This document shows positions 56,395 to 64,000 of a DNA stretch of 64,000 nucleotides, one piece after another; position 1 is the stretch's first letter; every line of letters starts with the position of its first letter. A program made the translations under genes and the position numbers. Location: contig NZ_JAKNQY010000005.1 of the NCBI RefSeq assembly GCF_024494355.1, forward strand, positions 142,572 to 206,571. Direction: 5' to 3'. This DNA comes from Pseudomonas sp. Q11 (GTDB lineage: Bacteria; Pseudomonadota; Gammaproteobacteria; Pseudomonadales; Pseudomonadaceae). Under the pieces are notes generated by a model, which saw only the letters and a program-made list of their open reading frames with translations, ran no database searches and had not been told where the DNA came from.

Positions 56395-56431
56395 AAAAAA
56401 AATGCCCCACCTTGGGTGGGGCATTTTTTTA
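56395..56431 (-). terminator. Rho-independent terminator of ilvD
   Basis: A perfect stem AATGCCCCACC/GGTGGGGCATT with A and T runs on both sides, so it can end transcripts from both directions. Confidence 0.93.
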
Positions 56432-56448
56432 TTGCCGTTTATGGACGC

Positions 56449-58290
56449 TTACAACCCGTCGAGCATCGCCTTGTTACGCACCGCGCCCTTGTCGGCGCTG
56501 GTGGCGAGCAGGGCGTAGGCCTTGAGGGCAGTGGTGACTTTGCGCGGACGTACTTCCACCGGCTTCCAGCCTTTGTTGTCCTGTTCAACACGGCGCCCGG
56601 CCAGTTCTTCATCGCTGATCAGCAGGTTGATCGAGCGGTTCGGAATGTCGATCAGGACTTTGTCGCCGTCGCGCACCAGGCCGATGGCACCGCCAGCAGC
56701 GGCTTCCGGTGAAGCATGGCCGATGGACAGGCCCGAGGTGCCGCCGGAGAAACGGCCGTCGGTCAGCAGGGCGCAGTCTTTGCCCAGGCCTTTGGACTTC
56801 AGGTAGGACGTGGGGTAAAGCATTTCCTGCATGCCCGGACCGCCTTTTGGCCCTTCGTAGCGGATGATCACGATATCGCCAGCCTTCACTTCGTCGGCGA
56901 GGATCCCGCGCACGGCGCTGTCCTGGCTTTCGAAAATCTTGGCGTTGCCTTCGAACACATGGATCGATTCGTCGACGCCGGCGGTTTTCACCACGCAGCC
57001 ATCCAGAGCAATGTTGCCGTACAGCACGGCCAGGCCGCCTTCCTTGGAGTACGCGTGTTCGACGCTGCGAATGCAGCCGTTCTCACGGTCGTCGTCCAGG
57101 GTTTCCCAGCGAGTGGACTGGCTGAACGCAGTTTGCGTAGGAATGCCCGCCGGGCCGGCCTTGAAGAAATGATGCACGGCTTCGTCGGTGGTCTGGGTGA
57201 TGTCCCACTTGGCGATGGCCTCGGCCATGGTTTTGCTGTGTACGGTCGGCAGGTCGGTGTGCAGCAGGCCACCACGGGCCAGGGAGCCGAGGATGCTGAA
57301 GATCCCGCCGGCGCGGTGCACATCTTCCATGTGGTATTTCTGGATGTTCGGCGCGACCTTGCACAATTGCGGCACGTGACGGGACAGGCGGTCGATGTCG
57401 CGCAGGTCGAAATCGATCTCGGCTTCCTGGGCGGCGGCCAGCAAATGCAGGATGGTGTTGGTGGAACCGCCCATGGCGATGTCCAGGGTCATGGCGTTTT
57501 CGAACGCCTTGAAGTTGGCGACGTTGCGCGGCAACACCGACTCGTCGTTCTCGCCGTAGTAGCGTTTGCACAGTTCGACGATGGTCCGGCCGGCCTGCAG
57601 GAACAACTGTTCGCGATCGCTATGGGTGGCGAGGGTCGAACCGTTGCCCGGCAGGGCCAGGCCCAAAGCTTCGGTCAGGCAGTTCATCGAGTTGGCGGTG
57701 AACATGCCGGAGCACGAACCGCAGGTCGGACAGGCGCTGCGCTCATACTCTGCGACCTTCTCGTCAGAGGCGCTGGAGTCGGCGGCGATCACCATGGCGT
57801 CGACCAGGTCAAGGCCATGGCTGGCGAGTTTGGTCTTGCCGGCTTCCATCGGGCCGCCGGAAACGAAGATCACCGGGATGTTCAGGCGCAAGGCCGCCAT
57901 GAGCATGCCGGGGGTGATCTTGTCGCAGTTGGAAATGCACACGATGGCGTCGGCGCAATGGGCATTGACCATGTATTCGACGGAGTCGGCGATGATCTCG
58001 CGGCTGGGCAGCGAATAGAGCATGCCGTCGTGGCCCATGGCGATACCGTCATCCACGGCAATGGTGTTGAACTCTTTGGCTACACCGCCTGCGCGTTCGA
58101 TCTCCCGGGCAACCAGTTGGCCCAGGTCCTTGAGGTGAACATGGCCTGGCACGAACTGGGTGAAAGAGTTGGCAATAGCGATGATCGGCTTCTTGAAGTC
58201 GTCATCCTTCATGCCTGTGGCGCGCCACAGTGCACGGGCGCCAGCCATGTTGCGGCCATGGGTGGATGTTTTCGAGCGGTAATCAGGCAT
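56449..58290 (-). CDS. ilvD: Dihydroxy-acid dehydratase
   Basis: A 613-residue Fe-S dehydratase of branched-chain amino acid and pantothenate synthesis (E. coli IlvD has 616). Cluster cysteines appear in [14 protein letters not shown] and [25 protein letters not shown] at 58290 ([19 protein letters not shown]) is the conserved start. It is a core gene and marks the left border of the inserted peptide/SagB operon. Confidence 0.97.
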   Translation of the reverse strand: MPDYRSKTSTHGRNMAGARALWRATGMKDDDFKKPIIAIANSFTQFVPGHVHLKDLGQLVAREIERAGGVAKEFNTIAVDDGIAMGHDGMLYSLPSREIIADSVEYMVNAHCADAIVCISNCDKITPGMLMAALRLNIPVIFVSGGPMEAGKTKLASHGLDLVDAMVIAADSSASDEKVAEYERSACPTCGSCSGMFTANSMNCLTEALGLALPGNGSTLATHSDREQLFLQAGRTIVELCKRYYGENDESVLPRNVANFKAFENAMTLDIAMGGSTNTILHLLAAAQEAEIDFDLRDIDRLSRHVPQLCKVAPNIQKYHMEDVHRAGGIFSILGSLARGGLLHTDLPTVHSKTMAEAIAKWDITQTTDEAVHHFFKAGPAGIPTQTAFSQSTRWETLDDDRENGCIRSVEHAYSKEGGLAVLYGNIALDGCVVKTAGVDESIHVFEGNAKIFESQDSAVRGILADEVKAGDIVIIRYEGPKGGPGMQEMLYPTSYLKSKGLGKDCALLTDGRFSGGTSGLSIGHASPEAAAGGAIGLVRDGDKVLIDIPNRSINLLISDEELAGRRVEQDNKGWKPVEVRPRKVTTALKAYALLATSADKGAVRNKAMLDGL

Positions 58291-58557
58291 GGAGCACTCC
58301 GGGCGGCAAATCAGGTACGTATCAGGTATCAATGGGAAGTGAGCTTCTGTTGACGTCTGGAACACCCGGGTTTGGCCGTGTGTCCGGAAGTGACCGATGA
58401 CTTTGCAGGATCGCTGCGCGCCTCAGCATGAGCTCATAAACCCGCCGGGGATGAATGGCGATGAATGTCGCGATTCTACACCCCTGGCGTCAGGATGAAA
58501 TGACGCAAAGCGCTGATCGCAGGCCAATGTCGCGCCCGGGATGACGACCGGCAGCGT

Positions 58558-59763
58558 TCAGCCCGTCAACAGCGCCCTGTGACGATGCCGGAGCAGACCA
58601 TTGAGTCCCAGTCCCAGGACGCTGAGCAATATCAGACATAGGGCCAGCGTGGTTTGCAGGTCCAGCGGAGTGAGACTGAGCACGGCACTGGTCAAGCCGC
58701 CGACGATGAAGATCAGTACGCTGCCTGCCGAGGCCGATGTACCGGCTTGCTCGGGGAATATATTCATCGCCCGGGTGTGGGCAGCCGCACGAGCAATGGT
58801 CGTTCCTGCGGTGCACACGATCATGGGCAGCAGCAGCGTGGTGACCGACAAGCCCAGATGGCCGGAGAGCCCAAGCATCAATACACCCGCCGTCAGGATC
58901 AGGCACAGGCCTGTGAAGATTTGCGTCTGTGGGTCGATCCGGTTGCTCAGCACGGTAGCGATCGCTCCCCCGCCGATATAGGCCAGTCCGTAGCCCAGCA
59001 GCGCCAGGGAAAAAGCTTCGGGCGACAGGTGCAACTGGTCGATGAAAACCAGGGGTGAAATGACGATGAACGAGAAATGGCAGGAAAAAGCCAGCGCCGA
59101 CGTCAGCCAGTACGCCATGAAACTGAAGTCACTGCATACCTTCCGGTAGGACGCGATGAAGTCCAGGCGCCTGGGTTGGCTATACGTCGGCAGAGGCTTG
59201 AGTAAAAGGCCGGCGCTCAAAAGTACACTGACGGCCAGGGCAATGAACACCAGGAAGCTGCCACGCCAGCCCATCCAGCTTTGCAGCCCTGTACCGGCCA
59301 GGGGCGAAACGGAAATGAAAATGCCGCCGCAGGTGACCAGGAGAATCCGTAATCGTTGCTGCTCCTGGCCTGTAAACAGGTCCTGGATCAATGCCTGAGA
59401 CAGAACGAAACAACCGCATCCCACGGCTTGGACGACCCGGAAAAACAGAAAGGACCAGTAGTCGTTGGCGAGTACGCACCCGGTTGCACCAATGGCGGAG
59501 ACGATGATCCCGATCAACAACAGGTTTTTTCGCCCCATGGCGTCGGAAAGCGGGCCGACCAACAATTGCGAAAGGGCGATACCCACCGCGAACAGGCTGA
59601 CAGACAGGGCAATATCGGACGATGGACGCGCAAAGTGTTCGGACAGTGCGGGAAACGAAGGCAGCACCACATCGATGGGGAATACGCCGAGCAGGGTCAG
59701 CGTCAGCAATAAGCCGACAGTCGCCGGTTTGCGTGTCGCCGGAAGGTCTTGGGTGTCAGCCAT
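58558..59763 (-). CDS. MFS exporter, Bcr/CflA drug-resistance type
   Basis: A 401-residue major facilitator with twelve predicted helices. The loop 2-3 motif is LLVGPLSDAMGRKNLLLIG and the helix 1 pattern LLGVFPIDVVLPSFPALSEHF is typical of Bcr/CflA. It overlaps the diiron oxygenase gene by 8 bases and is last in the operon, so its natural job is probably to export the operon's product and give self-protection. Confidence 0.87.
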   Translation of the reverse strand: MADTQDLPATRKPATVGLLLTLTLLGVFPIDVVLPSFPALSEHFARPSSDIALSVSLFAVGIALSQLLVGPLSDAMGRKNLLLIGIIVSAIGATGCVLANDYWSFLFFRVVQAVGCGCFVLSQALIQDLFTGQEQQRLRILLVTCGGIFISVSPLAGTGLQSWMGWRGSFLVFIALAVSVLLSAGLLLKPLPTYSQPRRLDFIASYRKVCSDFSFMAYWLTSALAFSCHFSFIVISPLVFIDQLHLSPEAFSLALLGYGLAYIGGGAIATVLSNRIDPQTQIFTGLCLILTAGVLMLGLSGHLGLSVTTLLLPMIVCTAGTTIARAAAHTRAMNIFPEQAGTSASAGSVLIFIVGGLTSAVLSLTPLDLQTTLALCLILLSVLGLGLNGLLRHRHRALLTG

Positions 59764-60709
59764 CGATAAACCCCGCGTGGAAGAAAATCTGCCGATTGAG
59801 GGCATTGTCGAAGAACCCTGCCTTTTGCATGGCCGCAAAGGTTGATACTGCCCCCGAGCGAACCCGTCGGGCGTGGGCGTCCGGTTGCAGGAGGCCTGTA
59901 ACGATCTTCAGGGAGTCCTGCTCGTCGAAACCGACGCTGGCGAGGCTGCGCATCAACCAGGGAGTGTCGGGCTCGAAGTAAAGCCCGATGATGTCCAGCA
60001 GCAGCCTTGTGGTCAGGTCGCGCTGTGGCGGGTCCAGGGCGGACCACAGGTACTGGAACACCTCGCTGAAATAGCGGCTATGGCGGGCCTCGTCTTCGAG
60101 ATGATTCCTGAGCATCAGGTAAACCGTGGAGACCAGCGTGTCGCGGGTAATGGACAGCAACTCCTTGGCGATGATCGTTTCGGAGACGAACCCCAGCAGA
60201 AACCACGCCAGAGGGCGATCCGGGGGGCTGGCGGCGGCGATCACGTCCAGCAGGCGGTCGATGCGCCTGGGGATCGCTCGGTCGCGGATGTCATACAGGG
60301 TGGCGATCTGTTCGGCTACTTCATTGGAAAACAGCGCGTGATAACCCTCGTCGGTGTAGAGCTGTAGGGCGGCGGTTTTCATCTGGCTGGGGATCGGTAT
60401 GGCCAGTTCGCCATGGACGATGGTTTCCACCGCGCGATTGACGACCCGGTGTTCGAGCAAGGTGGTGTAGTCAAGGAAATACACCAGGTGATTGGCCGCC
60501 AGGCGTTGGGCAATGGCGCGCCCCGCCTGGTTGATCAGCGGGTGTTCGATATAGGGTATGAAGGCTGGCGCAAACCAGTCTCGACTGGCGAGTTGCTGCT
60601 CCAGATCGTCGGGTAGGCGGTAATCGTTTTTCCGCACGCGCACCGCAGCCTTGTTATCCCAGTCGCCCAAGGTGTAGCGAGGCGTGTGTGTAAAGCTCGG
60701 ACCGGTCAT
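59756..60709 (-). CDS. AurF-type diiron N-oxygenase
   Basis: A 317-residue helical protein of the AurF (p-aminobenzoate N-oxygenase) family. All seven expected metal ligands can be placed at AurF spacing: E86, E121 and H124 (TDEGYH), E177 (SETIIAKE), and H203, E207, H210 (NHLEDEARH). AurF oxidises an arylamine to a nitro group; relatives act on other amines. The substrate here is unknown. It starts inside the sagB-like stop (ATGA) and overlaps the exporter gene, so the three enzymes are made together. Confidence 0.85.
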   Translation of the reverse strand: MTGPSFTHTPRYTLGDWDNKAAVRVRKNDYRLPDDLEQQLASRDWFAPAFIPYIEHPLINQAGRAIAQRLAANHLVYFLDYTTLLEHRVVNRAVETIVHGELAIPIPSQMKTAALQLYTDEGYHALFSNEVAEQIATLYDIRDRAIPRRIDRLLDVIAAASPPDRPLAWFLLGFVSETIIAKELLSITRDTLVSTVYLMLRNHLEDEARHSRYFSEVFQYLWSALDPPQRDLTTRLLLDIIGLYFEPDTPWLMRSLASVGFDEQDSLKIVTGLLQPDAHARRVRSGAVSTFAAMQKAGFFDNALNRQIFFHAGFIDG

Positions 60710-61788
60710 GACCCAGTGTCCTGACTATTGACCAGCGCCATCAGTTCCTTGCAGTGCACCTGCCCGTCGCCATGGCCGCAGCCGACAAAAAACAAAGGCT
60801 GCTCGGGGGTGTCTTCAAGGCCAAGCAGCCGCTCCACCTGACGGTCGCTCAACGCTCCGGTCAGCCAGGTATTGAGGCCCAGTGCAGTCGCCACCATCAG
60901 GAAAACCTGGGACACGTGCCCCGTTTCGACAAAAGCCATCCGATAGGCACGGGAGTGCTCGTATTTCCACCAGAGTTTGTCGAAGCGCGAAGTGACGAAC
61001 AGCCCGAATGGCAACGGATTAATGAAGTGTTGACCGCTTAGCAATTGGCCCAGGGGGGCATCCGGTAGCGGCCGCAAAAGGCTCAGGGCGTGCGCGTCGG
61101 GGTGATAGGCGTAGACACCCGGTTCCAGGCCGCAGACGTGGCGTACGTATAAATAACCTTCGCAGGTATTCAGGCCGCCGCCCGAGGGGCTGCTGCGCCG
61201 TGCGCCCAGCGCTTCGGGATGGCCGGTCTCATGGATGAAAGGGCGCTCGTTCAGGTAGCCCAGGGTCAGGTACAGGAGGGTGCTGACCTGCTCGATTGAA
61301 ATGGGTTGTTCGTTGAATGAGCGAGAGGTGCTTCGACTGACAAGCGTCTGCCCCAGCGAAACGTCCTCCATGTCGACCAGGGAGCAGGGAGGCAGGGCAA
61401 TCCGGTCGACCGGGCACGATTTTACGCGGGTGGGAGGCGTCGGTGATGAGAGAACCTCATTGCAATGCTGTAGATACAGAATCGCCCATTCATTGATATC
61501 TTTGGGGACACTTTCACAAGGGATATTTTTGGTGCCGATATGAAATATTCTGGATAACTCGTCCCATCGCCATTCGAGGGTTTTTTGGGGTTCTGCAGTC
61601 AATATGCTGGCATTCAGGAATTCAATATCGATGGGGTTACAAGCGTCGAAGTCTGAAGGATCGTCAATCAGTTGTGCCAGTCGAGTCGAATAATTAATAT
61701 CGAGCTCGAACTGAGTGTGCTGCTCATAGTTCCATACGATCTGGTTTGGCGAACGCGCAAGTATGAAAAGGCACGGGTTTATATGCAT
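60706..61788 (-). CDS. SagB/ThcOx-type flavin dehydrogenase
   Basis: A 360-residue protein. Residues ~145-355 form an FMN nitroreductase fold: the phosphate-binding SRSTSRSF, the loop ARRSSPSGGGLNTCEGYLYV, and GHVSQVFLMVATALGLNTWLTG. Residues 1-130 (INPCLFILARSPNQIVWNYEQHTQFELDI) are the extra N-terminal domain of SagB relatives. SagB enzymes oxidise azolines in thiazole/oxazole peptides, but no YcaO cyclase or SagC partner is present, so another oxidation is likely. No clear ribosome binding site precedes the ATG. Confidence 0.82.
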   Translation of the reverse strand: MHINPCLFILARSPNQIVWNYEQHTQFELDINYSTRLAQLIDDPSDFDACNPIDIEFLNASILTAEPQKTLEWRWDELSRIFHIGTKNIPCESVPKDINEWAILYLQHCNEVLSSPTPPTRVKSCPVDRIALPPCSLVDMEDVSLGQTLVSRSTSRSFNEQPISIEQVSTLLYLTLGYLNERPFIHETGHPEALGARRSSPSGGGLNTCEGYLYVRHVCGLEPGVYAYHPDAHALSLLRPLPDAPLGQLLSGQHFINPLPFGLFVTSRFDKLWWKYEHSRAYRMAFVETGHVSQVFLMVATALGLNTWLTGALSDRQVERLLGLEDTPEQPLFFVGCGHGDGQVHCKELMALVNSQDTGS

Positions 61789-61818
61789 TAGGTTTGTTTC
61801 CGCTGGGTGGGCCGTCTA

Positions 61819-61854
61819 GACGGGGCTGAGGTGCCGGCATTCCTTAACCCCGTC
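61819..61854 (-). promoter_or_regulatory. Hairpin between the peptide gene and the SagB gene
   Basis: GACGGGG and CCCCGTC pair across 22 bases, with possible inner pairing around TGCCGGCA. No T-run follows. A partial barrier or processing site here would let the peptide be made in excess of the enzymes. Confidence 0.5.
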
Positions 61855-61864
61855 CTTTACTTAC

Positions 61865-61936
61865 TTAGCGGCTCTTTGGAACAATCAGGCCCGCCAGGTT
61901 CGCGATCTTGTTAGCTTCCAGATTGATTGCTTTCAT
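61865..61936 (-). CDS. 23-codon peptide gene (possible precursor peptide)
   Basis: ATG at 61936 with AAAGGAG seven bases upstream, a far better ribosome binding site than the next gene has. The peptide begins MKAINLEANK and ends GLIVPKSR. It has no Cys, no aromatic residue, four Lys/Arg, and Asn at 5, 9 and 13, one helical turn apart. It lies 76 bases before the SagB start on the same strand and is the first gene after the promoter. It could be a precursor that SagB and AurF act on, or a regulatory leader. It is not PqqA, which needs a Glu-x3-Tyr pair. Confidence 0.68.
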   Translation of the reverse strand: MKAINLEANKIANLAGLIVPKSR

Positions 61937-61993
61937 GATACAGCTCCTTTGTTTGAATAAGGGGTTTGAGTAAGTGTTGTTTTTTTGATAGCC

Positions 61994-62010
61994 GTCACTT
62001 GCGAAGTGAC
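61994..62010 (-). promoter_or_regulatory. Dyad at the predicted transcript start of the peptide operon
   Basis: GTCACTT-GCG-AAGTGAC, a perfect 7-bp inverted repeat with a 3-base centre, beginning where transcription should start. It could be a repressor operator or a 5' stabilising stem-loop. Confidence 0.6.
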
Positions 62011-62016
62011 AGTTCA

Positions 62017-62044
62017 ATCATAGTTTTTAATGAGTGCTTGGCAA
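62017..62044 (-). promoter_or_regulatory. Sigma-70 promoter of the peptide/SagB/AurF/MFS operon
   Basis: On the minus strand TTGCCA-N16-TATGAT, five of six matches in each element. The surrounding ~190 bases are AT-rich. The predicted 5' untranslated region is about 74 bases. Confidence 0.68.
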
Positions 62045-62147
62045 GGGGATATTGAGTAGGAAAGTTCTAGTAATAATGTGGGACTGCTCATACAAAAAAT
62101 TTATTTGTAGGTATTTACTTAAGCGCTCGGTAACTTTTCGTACGTGC

Positions 62148-62172
62148 AAAAAAAACGCAGCCAAGGCTGCGT
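62148..62172 (-). terminator. Rho-independent terminator of rlmI
   Basis: Stem ACGCAGCC/GGCTGCGT followed by eight T on the minus strand, 55 bases after the rlmI stop. It insulates the peptide operon from rlmI. Confidence 0.92.
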
Positions 62173-62226
62173 GTGATGAAGGTCAGTGTGCGGGGCGGGA
62201 GTCTTGGCTCCGGCCCCGCAAACGAT

Positions 62227-63423
62227 TCAACTGTTGGGCAACAACCGGCAGGTGATGCTCTTGATGTAGCGGGTTTCGGCGATGGCGGGGTGCACCGGGT
62301 GGTCCGGTCCCTGGCCGCCGCGTTCGAGCAGTTGGATATTGCGATCCAGGTGACGGGCGCTGGTCAGCAGGATGTTCTGCAGGTCGTCTTCGGGCAGGTG
62401 CATCGAGCACGAAGCGCTGACCAGGATGCCGTCCTTGCTGAGCAGGCGCATGGCTTGTTCGTTGAGGCGACGATAGGCGCCTTCACCGTTCTTCAGGTCT
62501 TTCTTGCGTTTGATGAAGGCGGGCGGGTCGGCAACGATGACATCGAAACGTTCTTCGCTGGCCTTGAGTTCCTTCAGGGCTTCGAACACGTCGCCTTCGA
62601 TGCAGGTCAGCTTTTCGGCAAAGCCATTCAGCGCGGCGTTGCGCTCTACGCCATCGAGGGCGAAGGCCGAGGCGTCGACGCAGAATACTTCGCTGGCACC
62701 GAACGCCGCGGCTTGCACGCCCCAACCGCCGATGTAGCTGAACAGGTCCAGTACACGCTTGCCCTTGGCGTACGGCGCCAAACGTGCGCGGTTCATGCGG
62801 TGGTCGTAGAACCAGCCGGTTTTCTGGCCTGCCATGACCGGTGCTTCGAACTTCACGCCGTTCTCTTCCAAGGCGACCCATTCCGGTACGAGGCCGAACA
62901 CCGTCTCGACGTAGCGGTTCAGGCCTTCGGCGTCGCGGGCGGCGGAGTCGTTCTTGAACAGAATACCGCTGGGCTTGAGGACCTGGGTCAGGGCTGCGAT
63001 CACGTCTTCTTTATGGGCTTCCATGGTGGCGGAGGCGATCTGCACCACCAATATGTCGCCAAACCGGTCAACCACCAAGCCAGGCAACAGGTCGGAATCA
63101 CCGTAGACCAGGCGATAGAACGGTTTGTCGAACAGGCGCTCGCGCAACGACAACGCCACGTTGAGACGATGCACCAGCAGGGATTTGTCCAGTGGCAGTT
63201 TCACGTCACGGGACAGCAGGCGGGCGCAGATCAGGTTGTTGGGGCTCATCGCGACGATACCCAACGGCTTGCCACCGGCGGCTTCGAGGATGGCCTGGTC
63301 GCCAGCCTTGAAGCCGTGCAGCGGGGTGGCGGCTACATCGATTTCGTTGCTGTAGACCCACAGGTGGCCGGCGCGCAGGCGACGGTCGGCGTTGGCTTTG
63401 AGGCGCAGGCTGGGCAGGGACAT
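62227..63423 (-). CDS. rlmI: 23S rRNA (cytosine) methyltransferase RlmI-like
   Basis: A 398-residue protein (E. coli RlmI 396). The N-terminal PUA domain is LRLKANADRRLRAGHLWVYSNEI. The Rossmann methyltransferase domain has VLDLFSYIGGWGVQAAAFGA, DASAFALDGVERNAALNG and the motif IV VADPPAFIKRKKD. It methylates cytosine in 23S rRNA from S-adenosylmethionine. Confidence 0.87.
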   Translation of the reverse strand: MSLPSLRLKANADRRLRAGHLWVYSNEIDVAATPLHGFKAGDQAILEAAGGKPLGIVAMSPNNLICARLLSRDVKLPLDKSLLVHRLNVALSLRERLFDKPFYRLVYGDSDLLPGLVVDRFGDILVVQIASATMEAHKEDVIAALTQVLKPSGILFKNDSAARDAEGLNRYVETVFGLVPEWVALEENGVKFEAPVMAGQKTGWFYDHRMNRARLAPYAKGKRVLDLFSYIGGWGVQAAAFGASEVFCVDASAFALDGVERNAALNGFAEKLTCIEGDVFEALKELKASEERFDVIVADPPAFIKRKKDLKNGEGAYRRLNEQAMRLLSKDGILVSASCSMHLPEDDLQNILLTSARHLDRNIQLLERGGQGPDHPVHPAIAETRYIKSITCRLLPNS

Positions 63424-63562
63424 GACGTCGCTCCGGAAAAAAGAGCGGGAGTATAACGTGTTGAAGCGCGTACGGGGCTCGTGGTGGACATGTGGCGCGA
63501 TTTGCCCGACGGTGTATCGGATCCCTCTTTAAGGGTTAGAATCGCCGCCTGACCCAGAGTGT

Positions 63563-64000
63563 ATGCCCATGTCCGAAGAGCTTTCCGCCGCACAGATCCA
63601 ACAGTCCCTGCAAGGCATCAGTGTGCCGCCCCAGCCGCAGATCATGGTGGATCTGCAGATGGAGCAGTACATGCCTGATCCGGACCTGGAGACCATTGCC
63701 AAGCTGATCTCCCAGGACCCGGGCCTCTCGGGTGCCTTGCTCAAGATCGTCAATTCGCCGTACTACGGCCTGCGCAACAAGATCACTTCGATCCAGCGCG
63801 CGGTAAACCTGCTGGGCAGCCGGTCGATCATCAACCTGATCAATGCACAGTCAATCAAGGGCGCGTTGCACGATGACACCATCGTCACCCTGAACCGCTT
63901 CTGGGATACGGCCCAGGATGTGGCGATGACCTGTCTGACCTTGGCCAAGCGCGTCGGCGTGGAGAATGGCGACGAAGCCTATGCATTGGGGCTGTTCCAC
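63563..64000 (+). CDS. HDOD-domain signalling protein (runs off the window end)
   Basis: The first 146 codons of a longer gene. The visible part is an HDOD domain: PPQPQIMVDLQMEQYMPDPDLETIAKLISQDPGLSGALLKIVNSPYYGLRNKITSIQRAVNLLGSR. Such domains occur in proteins that control motility, c-di-GMP or secretion. An alternative ATG lies two codons later. A promoter-like TTTAAGGGTTAGAAT precedes it. Confidence 0.88.
   Translation, partial: MPMSEELSAAQIQQSLQGISVPPQPQIMVDLQMEQYMPDPDLETIAKLISQDPGLSGALLKIVNSPYYGLRNKITSIQRAVNLLGSRSIINLINAQSIKGALHDDTIVTLNRFWDTAQDVAMTCLTLAKRVGVENGDEAYALGLFH

Noticed and set aside
56716..58353. A 545-codon open frame on the plus strand
   Set aside because: It lies antisense to ilvD, whose Fe-S cysteine motifs and length are conclusive.
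60706..61788. SagB as part of a classical thiazole/oxazole peptide cluster
   Set aside because: No YcaO cyclase, SagC-like protein or Cys/Ser/Thr-rich precursor core is visible nearby, so a standard azole pathway is not supported.
61865..61936. The small peptide as PqqA
   Set aside because: PqqA needs a Glu-x3-Tyr pair and pqqBCDE neighbours. This peptide has no Tyr and none of those genes is present.
62173..63456. A 427-codon open frame on the plus strand
   Set aside because: It is antisense to rlmI and crosses the rlmI terminator; no motif is seen.

Overview
The window reads as chromosomal DNA of a fluorescent Pseudomonas, most likely the P. fluorescens complex (inference). The evidence is the high GC, the dispersed Pseudomonas REP palindromes (core TGTGGGAGCGAGCCTGCTCGCGA), a spu polyamine locus followed by a HacB-type acylase, and a folA-tcyP-pchP-ilvD core block. 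No rRNA, tRNA, CRISPR array or insertion sequence with a transposase was seen.

Layout. (1) 1-12.0 kb: a TetR regulator, then a polyamine uptake and catabolism locus. spuI diverges from spuA-spuB-spuC, which is followed by the ABC transporter spuD-spuE-spuF-spuG-spuH. (2) 12.2-16.8 kb: an HD-domain protein divergent from a GlxA-type AraC regulator, an AhpD-like protein and a penicillin-acylase-family enzyme. (3) 17.1-45.8 kb: a complete Hrp1-type type III secretion island. A HopM1-type effector (ropM) and its chaperone diverge from the lytic transglycosylase hrpH. A serine hydrolase and a P450 follow. Then comes the ECF sigma factor hrpL, overlapped by a GNAT gene. The hrpJ-hrcV-hrpQ-hrcN-hrpO-hrpP-hrcQ-R-S-T-U operon runs right. 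A gene with a pilin-like C-terminus and an orphan chaperone sit in the middle. The converging operons hrpF-G-hrcC-T-V and hrpA-(hrpZ position)-hrpB-hrcJ-hrpD-hrpE run left, and a single sigma-54 activator ends the island. Six Hrp boxes (GGAACY-N15/16-YCACNNA) and a sigma-54 -24/-12 element upstream of hrpL give a readable circuit: activator plus RpoN makes HrpL, and HrpL drives six promoters. (4) 46.2-58.3 kb: housekeeping genes (thioredoxin-like protein, lipase-like hydrolase, DUF2059, prolyl-hydroxylase-like, DUF523, GTPase/DUF2868 pair, folA, tcyP, pchP, ilvD). (5) 58.5-62.1 kb: a small operon inserted between ilvD and rlmI. It has a good sigma-70 promoter, a 23-codon peptide gene with a very good ribosome binding site, a SagB-type flavin dehydrogenase, an AurF-type diiron oxygenase with all seven metal ligands, and an MFS exporter. 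(6) rlmI and the start of an HDOD protein end the window.

The best candidate for an undescribed system is the peptide/SagB/AurF/MFS operon. Its layout suggests a compact pathway that modifies a ribosomal peptide or a small molecule and exports the product. Second is the gene after hrcU: its own Hrp box drives a 172-residue protein whose last ~50 residues align without gaps to the HrpA-like pilin encoded 8 kb away. Start sites were chosen from visible ribosome binding sites and overlaps. Family assignments rest on recognised motifs and gene order, since no database search was possible.
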